This document shows positions 47,060 through 59,219 of a stretch of 64,000 bases of DNA, piece after piece; position 1 is the stretch's first letter; every line of letters starts with the position of its first letter. This DNA is from Dreissena polymorpha (taxonomy: Eukaryota; Mollusca; Bivalvia; Myida; Dreissenidae), in the NCBI RefSeq assembly GCF_020536995.1, contig NC_068364.1:51831222-51895221 (forward strand), given 5' to 3'. Below the pieces are notes generated by a model, which was not told the origin of the DNA, made no database searches, and saw only the letters and a program-made list of their open reading frames with translations. Made by a program: the position numbers and the translations under genes.

Positions 47060-48340
47060 AAAGCTGTTTTTGCAAAAATTAGAGGAATTTGCAACGCAAA
47101 TGGTCAGTATTTTAATTACCGGTAGAGGAATTTGCAATGCAAATGGTCAGTATTTTAAAAAGTGTGCAACTCATTTTTTCACATTTTTCGACAGTTAGCG
47201 ACTTTTTTTCTCACAAATTTGAATAGTTTGAGACTCATATTTTCACAAATTTGAACAATGCTCAATTAATTATTTTCACTATTTCCAACAGTCACAAGTC
47301 ATTTGTTCACAATTTTGAACAGTGTGCAACTTACAGGGGACAAAAATATTTCTAAACTGCACTCGTCCTGCAGGACGAGTGCATTTAAATGTGCACTCGT
47401 CCTGCAAACACATATGCACTCGTCCTTGAATATGTGTGAAATAAAGTTTGCAAAGGGCTAATATGACTAATAAAATTTACTATATCACTGCTAAAATGCT
47501 GCTTACTCAGTTATTCATGCCAGCTGATCAAAAAAGAAATGTTGAGCAGTGAAATAAGTTATTTATGAGGAACACAAAATAAATAAATGAAGACTGCTGT
47601 TTTACTTTTTTCTAATGCTTGCGTGCTTTCCTGTTTGGGATGTTTGAACACCAAACTCCCCCCCATCCCTTTAAAGAACGCTCAAATGTCAGACATTTTT
47701 CGGACGAAATTCAGACTAGTTATAAACTGTACTTTGCAGTTAAATAATTCTTTAAAAATCAATACTTACAGTGAATGCAGTCGGATGTTTCCCTGTCAAC
47801 ATTGACACCAATATTTACTCGCGACTTAGTCTCGCATAACAATGCGCACCTGTTGTATGAAATTTACAATTACAATTTCCAGTTCATTCTCGTTCTACTT
47901 TCGGAATAGATATGCTTTAAGAAAATGATTTTATTTAATTATTTACGGGTCTTAAAAAACATATTTTAACATCAGCTTTTTCTCTCGTCCTGTAGGACGA
48001 GCGCTTTAGGGAAATTCACTTGTCCTTTAAAGATTTCACTCGTCAATATGAGCAGACGAGTGGAATTTTTGTCCCCTTACTTATTTTTCCATAATTGTCT
48101 AGATTGCGAGGCTCATTTTTTACAACCTTCAACATTGTACGACTCATATTTCACAATTTTCAACATTGTGAGACACTTTTTTTACATTTTTCTAATGTTT
48201 GCGACTGATATTTTAAGTATTTTAAACAATGCGCGACTCATTTTTTCACATTGTTGAATAGTCACCACCCATTTTTCTTACTTTTACATGCAAGACTCAT
48301 TTTTCCACAATATGAACAGTGTGCGACTAATGTTTTCAAA
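47060..48340. repeat. Degenerate minisatellite split by a MITE
   Basis: Units of about 35 bp resemble CACAATTTTGAACAGTGTGC followed by GACTCATTTTTT. They run from about 47150 to 47334 and continue from 48077 to 48340. Two copies of AGAGGAATTTGCAA(C/T)GCAAA precede them. Confidence 0.7.
47335..48076. mobile_element. 742-bp MITE with AGGGGACAAAAAT ends and CTCGTCC palindromes
   Basis: The left end (A)GGGGACAAAAAT is inverted as ATTTTTGTCCCC at the right, and TTAC flanks both sides (47331-47334 and 48077-48080). Near each end are ACTCGTCC/GGACGAGT palindromes. The one at 47359-47382 is a perfect 24-bp palindrome, and the one near 47984-48002 is its diverged partner. Confidence 0.75.
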
Positions 48341-48587
48341 AAATGAGGCGGCAGATGTTGCTGCACAAAGATAAAAAAGCCAACTGCCATAAATTTTATC
48401 CAAAAAAGAGCAACATGGCTTATTGGAGCTAATCAACCCTTTCTACATGTACTTTCAACAAGCACACAGACCAATGACAGTAGGACTACTGGCACTGACC
48501 GTTGGTTCATCAGCATGAAAAATGGGTGTCAAAAATAGCACAAATAATGTAAAATGTGTAATATGCATGTATAACGATGAAACTTAC

Positions 48588-48852
48588 CAACCACTCGACC
48601 AGGAAACATCTGTTGCAGACTATGTGGGAACTGGGATTCGGGATGCTCTCCCACTGGTATCATATGCAGATCAGTGGTCACAAGAACGTACACAACATCA
48701 TTAATGTCAGCAATATATATCTCCAACTTCAAACACACAGCTTGCAAAATCGCTGAATATTGCACAAAAGCAGCTTCGTTACAAACTTCCAGCAACTCGA
48801 AATCCACAAGCAGTCTCGTTCCCCACCCACTTTGACTTCGTAGCGAAGGCAT
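48588..48852 (-). CDS. Candidate first coding exon, unidentified protein
   Basis: The minus strand opens with ATG at 48852 and reads MPSLRSQSGWGTRLLVDFEL, then EVCNEAAFVQYSAILQAV, then VVYVLVTTDLHMIPVGEH, to the strong donor GTTG|GTAAGT. It has 88 codons with ordinary amino-acid composition and higher GC than its surroundings, on which basis it looks like real coding sequence. No following exon and no family were recognised. It might be a fragment left by duplication. Confidence 0.4.
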
Positions 48853-49059
48853 GTTTTTTTTGGGAAACCGTTAACATCTCACAACTAAACGTATACTACG
48901 GAGATTGACAAGTTGAAAAATAAATTACTGTAATCACTTCCAATTTGCGCACTAAGTTAAACTCCAGTTCCAGTTTGTCTTTATTGTTGAAATGTTACTC
49001 TACACATTCGCTTTGAAAATAGAGGTTGGCGTGTTGTTGGAAGTACATGTACATGTCGA

Positions 49060-49740
49060 ATGTGTTATTGTAAAAACTATTGGTATTGTGTTTTTAGTGC
49101 AGACATTGTATTTAAGTTTCGATTTCTAGCATAAATTTATATATTTTGTTAAATAATTTGCGTTTGAATGTGATTGTTTGTTGCTTACTTGCGAACTATT
49201 TTTTATGTGTAAATATGCATAGACGCTAGTGGATATGTAATCAGGTTACCATATTTACAACAATAAAATTTAACGGCTGTTTGTTTTTGTTTGTTTTGTT
49301 AATATTTTCTAAAACGTATGTTAAACGAGAGATGAAATTATTAATTAATTTGGGAATAAAATCGCAATATGTATTATTTAAAATCAAATTTTAAGTGTCT
49401 AGCGCGTGAATTGTCTCTTGGGGGTGAATTGTGTTTGGGTTGCTATTAACGCTATTAACGCTTCCAGCGAGTACTCATTTTATAGCGATTGCGCAATAAA
49501 AAACACCACTTTTTCGTAAATTTATCAAAAACTGGACTTTTCCCAGATATGACGAATACGCCAAAAGGTAGATCGCATTCTGGTCCATATACATGTCAAA
49601 TTTCAGCACAAGTGTTGGGCCAGTTTTCAAGACTCCCAAATCGCGGCTATAACCAGGAGCTTAACGAATTTTAGTCGCCATTATCATTCGTTCAATTGAA
49701 CGTCATCAAATGATGACGTCAATATAGCACTCATTCCATA
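49060..49740. repeat. Dispersed repeat family R, copy 1
   Basis: It shares, in order, TTTTAGTGCAGA, ATATGTAATCAGGTTACCAT, TTGGGAATAAAATCGCAATA, GCTATTAACGCTATTAACGC, AGTTTTCAAGACTCCCAAAT and a terminal ATTGAACGTCATCA palindrome containing TGACGTCA, with copies at 52100-52978 and 59220-60318. Confidence 0.75.
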
Positions 49741-50433
49741 CAAATCTGATCATTATAGGGTCATTTAATCTATAGCCTAGGTAGAAAGTAATTTATTATT
49801 TTTTTATTTAAAAACAGTAAGTAGGATTTCTATATACGTATTCTCATATTTTGACCAAGGCAATTATTTTTTAGTTTTAAAGCGCAAAATAGACGGATTT
49901 CTACCGTGTAACCACCAGATACATTGTATATTCTAATTGGCATAGATAAAATTAAATCTATAGCCTAGTTACAAAGTAATATATTATTGTTCAAACGGTA
50001 CCGCTTTTAAACTGAAAGTAGGATTTGTAGACATTTACGTCTATTTCTACAAACGCGATTATTTTTAAGTTTTAAAGCGCAAAAAAGACGGATTTCTACC
50101 TTGTAATCACCAGATATATTCTAAATGGCAAAGATAAAGATATGTTTCTTATTTATACTTAAATTTACTATGCCATGCAGTTAATTTTAAGGTGTGTGGC
50201 TCAAAGTCATTTAAAAAGATGAGCAAATATAATCATTTTTCTAAAAATAAATCATCCTCTGAAGCCCCCACTGAGATTCAAACTCAGACCTCTCTCCTCT
50301 GTGAAGGAAAGTATTCTATCTTGAAATACAAGGGCATGTAAGAGGAAAGTCAGCTATTTTAAATTTATCAACAAATAGATTTAAACAATATTTATATGGT
50401 ATTAAAATATGCAAATATTAATGTAATATGACC

Positions 50434-51440
50434 AGAATTGGAGGTTCAAATCTTTGTAACTTTATTGTTCAAAGCAAAGAATTAAAGTTAAAATTGATGT
50501 ACATGTAAGCATGTTGTTAATACTAAATTGAGTTTTTTTATGACTCCTTCGCTTCTGTATAGTATGAAATACATATCTCGTGTAACATTATTTTATGTAA
50601 ACTCTGGACTTTAATGACGACAAGTTGGATGTATGGTTTCCTGTATTGTGTTTTAGGTCAGAATGGTTAACATTTTATACTTGACAAAGATTTGAACCTC
50701 CAATTCTGATCATCCGTCTCTTTCTCAAAATTTATTAAAAACCACACTATTTTTTTTAAAACTTGTGTATCAAATGCTAACCATTCTTACCTAAAACATG
50801 ATTAAGGAAACCGAAATATTGACACAGCGAGTTATTTTATTCTTATGGAAGATTAAATTATGCATGACAAAAATACAATCGGAAATATTTTTTACAATCT
50901 CTTGATGCTTTAAAAATATTTTACTGTTAAATAAAATAACACGTCTGACTTGTCGTCATTAAAATCCAGAGTTTGAATGAAATTACGTTACACGAGATAC
51001 GCATTTCATACCATATAAGAGCAAAGGAGATATTAAGAACTTAATTTAGTATAAGCGACACGCTTACCTAAATTTAAACTTTAATCCAATTCTTAAAACA
51101 ATAAAGTTGCAAGATACAGTAACATGCACGCACTTCCATTTTGTGTGTTTTTTTTTCGTTCCATTTTGTCAAAATTTATTTACAACCACACTCATTCTTA
51201 ATAACATTTGTATCAAATGCTTACCATAACAAAGCCGTAATCCTGTCGCTGTAAGTTATTTTATTCCTATGAAAATTTAAATTATGCATGACAAACACAA
51301 AATCCAAAATAATTTTGGAATATTTCTATGCTTTAAAAAATATTTAACTGCACGGCCGACTTGTAGTCATTAAACCCAGAGTTTAAATGAAAATACGCCA
51401 CACGAGATATATATGTATTTCATATCAAGTCATGTGTGCT
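50434..51440. repeat. Foldback repeat family, three arms
   Basis: AGAATTGGAGGTTCAAATCT-TTG at 50434-50456 is exactly inverted at 50685-50707. The interior (ACTCTGGACTTTAATGACGA, ATACATATCTCGTGTAAC) is inverted again at about 50760-51010, and 51120-51440 is a third, direct relative of that second arm. Confidence 0.7.
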
Positions 51441-52099
51441 GAATTAATGTTACTCAGCTTTACATATTCTACCATTTATTAATTAAACAGAACCTTGTCA
51501 AGTTGACGATGCTTATAATTTGAGAAGTTAATGATTTATAATCATCGAGGGGGGTATTCCAGACGTAAAACATTGCATCATTACATGGAAAACAGCTGCA
51601 CAACTGTATGCGAAAGGTAAAACAGTATATTCTATCGAGAACTAACTTGCAATTTGCATAGCAACGTCCGAAATGTGCAAACTCCGACATCTATTTCGAT
51701 ATTTATCAATTCAAGATATAACGTTAACTGAACTGTTATACAGAAATCAAACTATAAAACTTGTGTTTTGATAAAAAAAATAAGCAAAGCAAACCAAAAA
51801 AAATTACCCTTTTAACGGCAAAACGATTAATTTATCCAATATTCAACACATGTATTTCCATTCAAATTATGCCCTTGAACTTTAACGGTTGATTGTCGTT
51901 TCGTGCCAATACCAGTTCGTGCCACTAATATTTGTGTTGTTTATTTTTAAAGGTAAGTTTCGTGAGAAATAAATGTGTTTGAAAACTTTCTCGCATGGTA
52001 ATGGTATATACAATTCAACTCATCGGACAAATTCAAGAACACAATGACACTTACCAAGTTTTCTGAACAACCGTACACAGCGCAAAATGCGGGAGCCGC

Positions 52100-52978
52100 G
52101 TGATGTCTATTTCCATATCCACGGGTGTGTTTATGTCAAATGCTAGTGTTTTTCAATAGATCGTATACTTATCTAAAAAACGGCGAAGTAGCGTTCACTT
52201 TAATTATTTTGATGATGTTATTTTGTAAATACTTTCTCGCGTTCTTTTCGAACGTTCATTGGCAGCCATATTGAATGTTGGTTGTATACTTCCGAAATTA
52301 TGTGTTTTAATGACTCTCAAAAATGTTTTTAGTGCAGAAATTGTATTTTTAAGTATCAATTTCTCGGATTTATTTTATATATTTTGTTAACTTATTTGCG
52401 TTTAAATTTGATTGTTTGTTGTTTACTTGCGAACTATTTTTCATGTGTACGCTAGTGGATATGTAATCAGGTTACCATATTTACATTAATGAAATTTAAC
52501 TCTTGTTTGTTTTTGTTTGTTTTGTTAATATTTTCTAAACGGGTTCAGCTATGTATGTTAAACGCAATATGAATTTATTTATTAATTTGGGAATAAAATC
52601 GCAATATGTATTAATTAAAATCAAATTTGAAGTGTCTATCGCGTGAATTGTCTCCTTGGGTTGAATTGTGTTTGGGTTGCTATTAACGCTATTAACGCTT
52701 CCGGCGAGAACTCATTTTATAGCGATTGCGCAATAAAAAACACCACTTTTTCGTAATTTTATCAAAAACTGGACTTTTCCCAGATATGACGAATACGCCA
52801 TCGTGTAGATCGAGTTCTGGTCCATATACATGTCAAATTTCAGCAAAAGTTACAGACCAGTTTTCAAGACTCCCAAATCGCTGCTATACGCTGGAGCTTA
52901 ACGAATTTTAGCCCCCTTTATCATTCGTTCGATTGAACGTCATCAATGATGACGTCCAATACAGCACTCATTCCATAT
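52100..52978. repeat. Dispersed repeat family R, copy 2
   Basis: This copy is longer on the left than copy 1. It adds TTTCCATATCCACGGGTG and AATAGATCGTATACTTATCT. It ends CACTCATTCCATA 15 bases before a Helitron-like element. Confidence 0.75.
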
Positions 52979-53309
52979 TAACGGTTTTATTTACTAGAGT
53001 TGCGACACCTTAAGGGTTTCGCGGGATGGAATGAGTGGGAACTAAAAAAATGTGGGTTCGAAAATTTTGGGTAAGAAAATGTGGGAACACAAATTTTGGG
53101 TACTAAACAAATGTGGGTACGAACATTTTGGTTACGAAAAAAAATGTGGGTACGAAAATTGTGGGTACAATGGGTCAATGTTAAGGTTTTAGCATGGCGG
53201 ACGCTGGACGGCGAAAAGACACGATACGACACGATGAGCTGCCTATGACAATACCTCAGGTATTCTCCGAAAACAGCCGAGCGCATATGCATAAGTCAGT
53301 GAGTAATAC

Positions 53310-53598
53310 TCAACAAGACTATTTGTCCCCTAACGGCTCAACCATTGTCAGAATTTATTTTATTTTATTATTTATTGCCATTGAAACCAGAATTTTTGAC
53401 GTAGGAACAAAATGAAATCACGTGCATAATGTCCTTACTGCCATCTATCCATGTTTCAAGTTTCATGAAAAAATATTAAGAACTTTTAAAGTTATCGCAG
53501 GATTCAGAAAAGTGTGACAGACTGACTGACTGACTGACTGACGGACACACAGGGCACAAACCATAAATCCCCTCCGGTGAAACCGGTAGTGGACTAAT
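53310..53598. mobile_element. Insert of about 285 bp within Helitron-like copies 2 and 3
   Basis: It starts ACAAGACTATTTGTCCCCTA, contains a (CTGA)n run and ends CCGGTGAAACCGGTAGTGGA-CTAA. The same insert is at 60807-61113 in copy 3. Copy 1 has the empty site (ACTCATTAAAAGC at about 39407). The class is uncertain. Confidence 0.65.
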
Positions 53599-54309
53599 AA
53601 AAGCTAGGCACGGCATATAAAATCAGAACCACTGGGTCGAATCTGCTGAAACTTGGCCACATTATAGATTATAGTCCAAACAAGCTACAGAATGAGCGTT
53701 TTTGGACCTGGCAGCGTAAAACATTAACCAATAATGGACAGCACAAAATGGGTCATTTTGTACAAAAAATGTAAACTTTGAGTGGCATTTAATGACCTTT
53801 AGACATCAGAAAGTTGCAAATTTTTAATATTCTGCACACTTCACTTGTTTTTTTTTACAAATTTAGAAGCATTTATGCTTGGGATGTATATAAACCATGT
53901 TATTCAGTGTCAAATTTGGCAAAAAATCACAATACAATCCCAAAAATGGCTAAGCAGCAATGCCCCTTTAACATTATTCCTTATATTTAATTGTATTGTT
54001 TAAAAAGATAACTGTGTATATTTAATCATAATGGCTCTGTATATCACACATGATAGGGCACTGCTGGGGCTTGAACCCAGAACTCATCTCACATTGTAAG
54101 ATGCGTTTTTCAATTAAACTACAATGACTGTATCTTGTGAAGTGGAGCCAACATACACCCACATACCGGTAAGTGAAAAAATCATTCTGTCCATATATTT
54201 GTACTGGGCGTTAGTGAAAGTGAAAGTCTTTTTCCAGGTTTTCCCTGATTTCCAGGTTGGCTGGAAACCATGTTTAACTATGATAAAATGTTCTTTAGAT
54301 GCCATGTGT

Positions 54310-57300
54310 ATTAATATATAGGTCTATTTTTCTGAGATATTAATGAAAATGCCTTTGGGTATGTGGCGAATATTTAAAAAATCTGCAACTTGATATATGG
54401 TGCTAACACGGTAAAATTGTATGAGCCCAAATTATAATAGATGAATGCGTATTATGCTTCTCTGCTTATACTATGACGACATGTTCATACAATGTCATTT
54501 TTATTATTATACATGTATATGCCAAATTTAATGAAAAAGACTTGAAAATGTGTGTCGCAAGATACCAAGTACGAAAAAAATCAGCATTTTTATGTAGCGT
54601 CATCACACGGTAAAATTATTTGTGCCCAAAATAATAATAGATGAATGCATATAAGGCTTCAATGTTGCTTATACTATGACTACTGGTTCATACGATGCCA
54701 TTTTTATAAATATCTATGCCAAATTTAATGAAATAGACATGAAAATGTGTGTCGCCAGGTACCAAGTAAGAAAAAAAATCAGCATTTTTATCTAGGGTCT
54801 TTACACGGTTAAATTATTTGTGCACAAATAATAATAGATGAATGCATATTAGGCTTCAATGTTGCTTATACTATGACTACTGGTTCATACAATGCCATTT
54901 TTATAAATATCTATGCCAAATTTAATGAAATAGACTTGAAAATGTGTGTCGCCAGGTACCAAATAAGAAAAAAATCAGCATTTTTATATAGGGTCTTCAC
55001 ACAGTAAAATTATTTGTGCCCAAGTAATAATAGATGAATGCATATTAGGCTTCAATGTTGCTTATACTATGACTACTGGTTCATACGATGCCAATTTTAT
55101 TAATATCTACCGGTATGCCAAATTTAATGAAATAGACTTGAAAATGTGTGTAGCCAGGTACCAAGTAAGAAAAAAATCAGCATTTTTATGTAGGGTCTTC
55201 ACACAGTAAAATTATTTGTGCCCAAATAAGAATAGATGAATGCATATTAGGCTTCAATGTTGCTTATACTATGACTAATGGTTCATACCACAGGTGGTTA
55301 GCGTGTGGCTATGATATTTATTAGTGAAAACATCATTTTGAATGATAAATAATCATATTATAACGAAAAATTAACTTTTCTGAAAAAAAATATTTCACTA
55401 TCAAATATATATATAACAAGGTATGCAACTCAAAATCAGCCCAAAACGGGGTGCATCGCTTTGAACAGCCATATCTTTATCAATTTTGCAGCGATTTTCA
55501 CGATTTCGGTCTTATTCAACGCAGAAATGAATTTCCTTTCTGGAAATGTATATGTCTTGCAATATTTTTACAAATGCTGGGTCAACTTTTAAGAAATAAC
55601 ACGATACACAACACGCATGACCCAGTTGACAGTGATCATGCTTACTTTAAGACTGAAATCTTCACGGAGTAAAGGGCAACTTCCCTATAAAGTTCATGTA
55701 GTTCGATACCATAATTCAATAAAACGTATGAAAAAACATTATTACCGTTCTTGTCGTAACATTCTGCATCAAGACTAACTGTCCAGCGCCGTTTGAAACC
55801 TTTGTTTACATACATTTCAACTAACTGACATTTTAAACATACGAGTGATTTCATTGGTCCAATGCGGAGGTGTGTCTTTACAACTGGAGATTTCATTCAT
55901 AAAGAATACATGATCACTGTCAACTGGGTCATGCGTGTTGTGTATCGTGTTATTTCTTAAAAGTTGACCCAGCATTTGTAAAAATATTGCAAGACATATA
56001 CATTTCCAGAAAGGAAATTCATTTCTGCGTTGAATAAGACCGAGATCGTGAAAATCGCTGCAAAATTGATGAAGATATGGCTGTTCAAAGCGATGCACCC
56101 CGTTTTGGGCTGATTTTGAGTTGCATACCTTGTTATATATATATTTGATAGTGAAATTTTTTTTTCCAGAAAAGTTAATTTTTTGTTATAATATGATTAT
56201 TTATCATTCAAAATGATGTTTTCACTAATTAATAGCATAGCCACACGCTAACCACCTGTGGTTCATACGATACCATTTTTATAAATATCTATGCCAAATT
56301 TAATGAAATAGACTTGAAAATGTGATTCGCCAGTTACCAAGAAAGAAAAAAATCCGCATTTTTATGTAGGGTCTTCACACGGTAAAATTATTTGTTCCCA
56401 AATAATAATAGATGAATGCATATTAGGCTTCAATGTTGCTTATACTATGACGATATGTTCATACAATGCCATTTTTAAAATTATCTATGCCAAATTTAAT
56501 GAAATAGAATTAAAATGTGTGTCGCCAGGTACGTAAGAAAAAAATCAGCATTTATATGTAGGGTCTTCACATGGTGAAATTATTTGTGCCAAAAATAATA
56601 ACAGATGAATGCATATTAGGCTTCAATGTTGCTTATACTATGACTACTGGTTCATACAATGCCATTTTTAAAAATATCTATGCCAAATTTAATGAAATAG
56701 ACTTGAAAATGTGTGTCGCCAGGTACCAAGTAAGAAAAAATCAGCATTTTTATGTAGGGTCTTCACACGGTAAAATTATTTGTGCCCAAATAATAATAGA
56801 TGAATGCATATTAGGCTTCAATGCTGCTTATACTATGACTACTGGTTCATACAATGCCAGTTTTATAAATATCTATGCCAAATTTAATGAAATAGACTTG
56901 AAAATGTGTGTCGCCAGGTACCAAATAAGAAAAAAATCAGCATTTTTATGTAGGATCTTCACACGGTAAAATTGTTTGTGCCCAAATAATAATACATGTA
57001 GATGAATGCATATTAGGCTTCAATGTTGCTTATACTATGACTACTGGTTCATACGATGCCATTTTTTAAAATATCTATGCCAAATTTACTGAAAAAGACT
57101 TGAAAATGTGTGTCGCCAGGTACCAAGTAAGAAAAAAATCATCATTTTTATGTAGGGTCTTCACACAGTAAAATTATTTGTGCCCAATTAATAATAGATG
57201 AATGCATATTAGGCTTCAATGTTGCTTATACTATGACAACTGGTTCATACGATGCCAATTTTATAAATATCTATGCCATATTTAATGAAATAGACTTGAA

Positions 57301-57418
57301 AATGTGTGTCGCCAGGTACCAAGTAAGAAAAAAATCAGCATTTTTATGTAGGGTCTTCACACAGTAAAATTATTTGTGCCCAAATAATAATAGATAAATG
57401 CATATTAGGCTTCAATGC
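54310..57418. repeat. 197-bp satellite, long array interrupted by a transposon
   Basis: It has about 11 units of the same sequence as at 40790-41515, spaced 193-202 bp. The array is interrupted at 55289-56260 by a palindromic element. Units close to the interruption are as similar to one another as those further away. Confidence 0.92.
55289..56260. mobile_element. 972-bp palindromic DNA transposon with 8-bp target duplication
   Basis: The ends CACAGGTGGTTAGCGTGTGG and its inverse begin inverted arms of about 350 bp with only scattered differences. GTTCATAC flanks both ends (55281-55288 and 56261-56268), and the uninterrupted satellite units contain it once. An 8-bp duplication fits hAT or a similar superfamily. 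The centre (about 55640-55905) shows no transposase. Both arms read the same peptide (MHRFEQPYL...), expected for a palindrome. Confidence 0.9.
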
Positions 57419-57727
57419 AGGGTTGGCATATTGACCGGTCAATTGAGTATTGACCAGGCCGGCGGTCAATACCTGGTTAAAACCGGTCAATACTGGTCAT
57501 TACTGGTCGATTGAAAATTGTAGCATTTAAACATTACAAAGGAGCCATTTTATATAAAATCAATAATTATTCTGTAATTGATAAACTTTTTTCTGAGTTA
57601 TTTATTTTTAAAAAAATCTTTAAAGCTGTAAAAAGTTACTTCTTAATTATTTATGGAAACAGCCTCAAATACATAAGGACTAAGGCAATATCTTTATCTC
57701 AGTGTATCACATCTGTTACTAATTAGC

Positions 57728-58860
57728 CAGATTTTACATAAATTCCAGGTTGATAAACACAACAAGGTAAAGGTACCTTGTAGTCGGTGAGATATAATAA
57801 TAATACAGTTAGTAAGGCTCGTACCCTGGGTACGGTAAATATACTAAAACGTACGCGGGAATTTTAACACTAAATCGGTTGTTGTCGGCTATTTGTTAAA
57901 ATTAATTATGTTTACATTTATGTAAATTTTCTGTTAAATGGCATTTATATTATCAAAACTCATTGTTAAAATCAATAATGGGATTTAATTTTAAATCTTA
58001 AATTGTTTAAAGTCGCGTCATTGTATGACGTCGTCAAGTATAATATTTTCCGCGACATCGCACGTTCACTTTTTACCGTCATAGAGTTTTTAAAAGAAAC
58101 ATTATTTGGTTACCAAGGTCTGTTAAATGGGGAACACCATATTCGGTATTTATATTATGTTTTAACAATTAATTAATGCTGTGTAATAAATATTGTTTAA
58201 GATATTTCGATATTTATTGAAAATGTTTCAAAATGTTATTTATGAAACCTCTTATTCTAATGAGTGTATGCTATTATATTATACTTTGAAAAGCATATCT
58301 GTTGTACTATAATCTTATTATTCATTTATTACTGTTAATTTCATTTATTGTAGAGAATCGTCAATGTTACATCTAGTCGCCAATGCTTGTCGTCAGTGTT
58401 AGTCGTAAATGCTTGTGATCATTGTCGTCGATGTAAGTCGTCAATCCTTATCGTCATTATACATGAAGGAAATAAAAGCAGAAACAGAGACGTATTCTTG
58501 ATTACTTGCTTATTCCTACGGCGTCCTCTCAACACTCATACTAAAAAGCATGTTGATGCAGATTTTTAAAAGAGAAGTTTGTTTAAGGTAAACAATATTG
58601 TTTTACGTTAATCGGTAGCATGTTTAACGACATCGGATTTTTGGCGGATATACAACTCGGATACAATCTAATATTTGCGGGTTTGTTTAAGTTTATTTAC
58701 CGTACCCAGGGTACATGTAAGTAAAATTAAGAGTACCCGGGGTACATGTACCGGTAAGTAGTACCCGAGCCGAGAATGACCAATCGAGCCTTAGTAAGTG
58801 AGTGATGGTGTATGGGATAACATGCACTGAGGGTGTATATTTTTCACGAACAAGTCAATT
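57728..58860. mobile_element. TIR element with GTACCC-rich ends, copy 2
   Basis: It is collinear with the outer parts of 43100-44680 (AGCCAGATTTTACATAAATT at the left, GACCAATCGAGCCTTAGTAA at the right) but has a different core and no ATCCCCAC insert. Confidence 0.6.
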
Positions 58861-59219
58861 GAAGGTGTTAGAGATGCATTTATCCATAAGATTTAAAAGG
58901 GTAATTAACCACGGGCTTATTAAAATTAAAATGATGACATTACATTGTACCGGCTGTTTATTGTTGTATACTGTAAGCTTGCAATATTTTAAATAATGTA
59001 AACAACTTACCTTGTATTAAGTTGGCACATTGTTGTCAGGTGTAGAAACTTTTTATACTTATTTCTGTTTAGTTGCACTGGCTGAACCAAAAGAATTATG
59101 TAGTCGTTTTTAAATAATCACGAAACAACCTACTAATGCATATATGCTTGCCAGTAACTGAGTTTGTGCATTTCCATTCATTATATTATCGGCCTTGGCA
59201 AACAGCGTAGAATCAGATG

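Larger units (their letters stand above)
52993..57418 (-). mobile_element. Helitron-like element, copy 2, with long satellite array
   Basis: It has the same terminal hairpin and CTAG (52994-52997) preceded by A on the plus strand. It contains an extra insert of about 285 bp (53313-53598), the tRNA-like segment (about 54060-54130), and about 11 satellite units split by a 972-bp transposon. The array stops at 57418, where a CAGGGTTGGC sequence begins. Confidence 0.6.

Noticed and set aside
50255-50345. Possible tRNA-like sequence (GAGTTTGAATCTCAGTG on the minus strand)
   Set aside because: Only a B-box-like stretch fits. No A box at proper distance and no acceptor stem could be paired.
55451-56098. 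Two similar frames reading MHRFEQPYL...QMLGQLLRNNTIHN
   Set aside because: They are the same sequence read from both arms of a palindromic transposon, without start context, splice sites or known domain.
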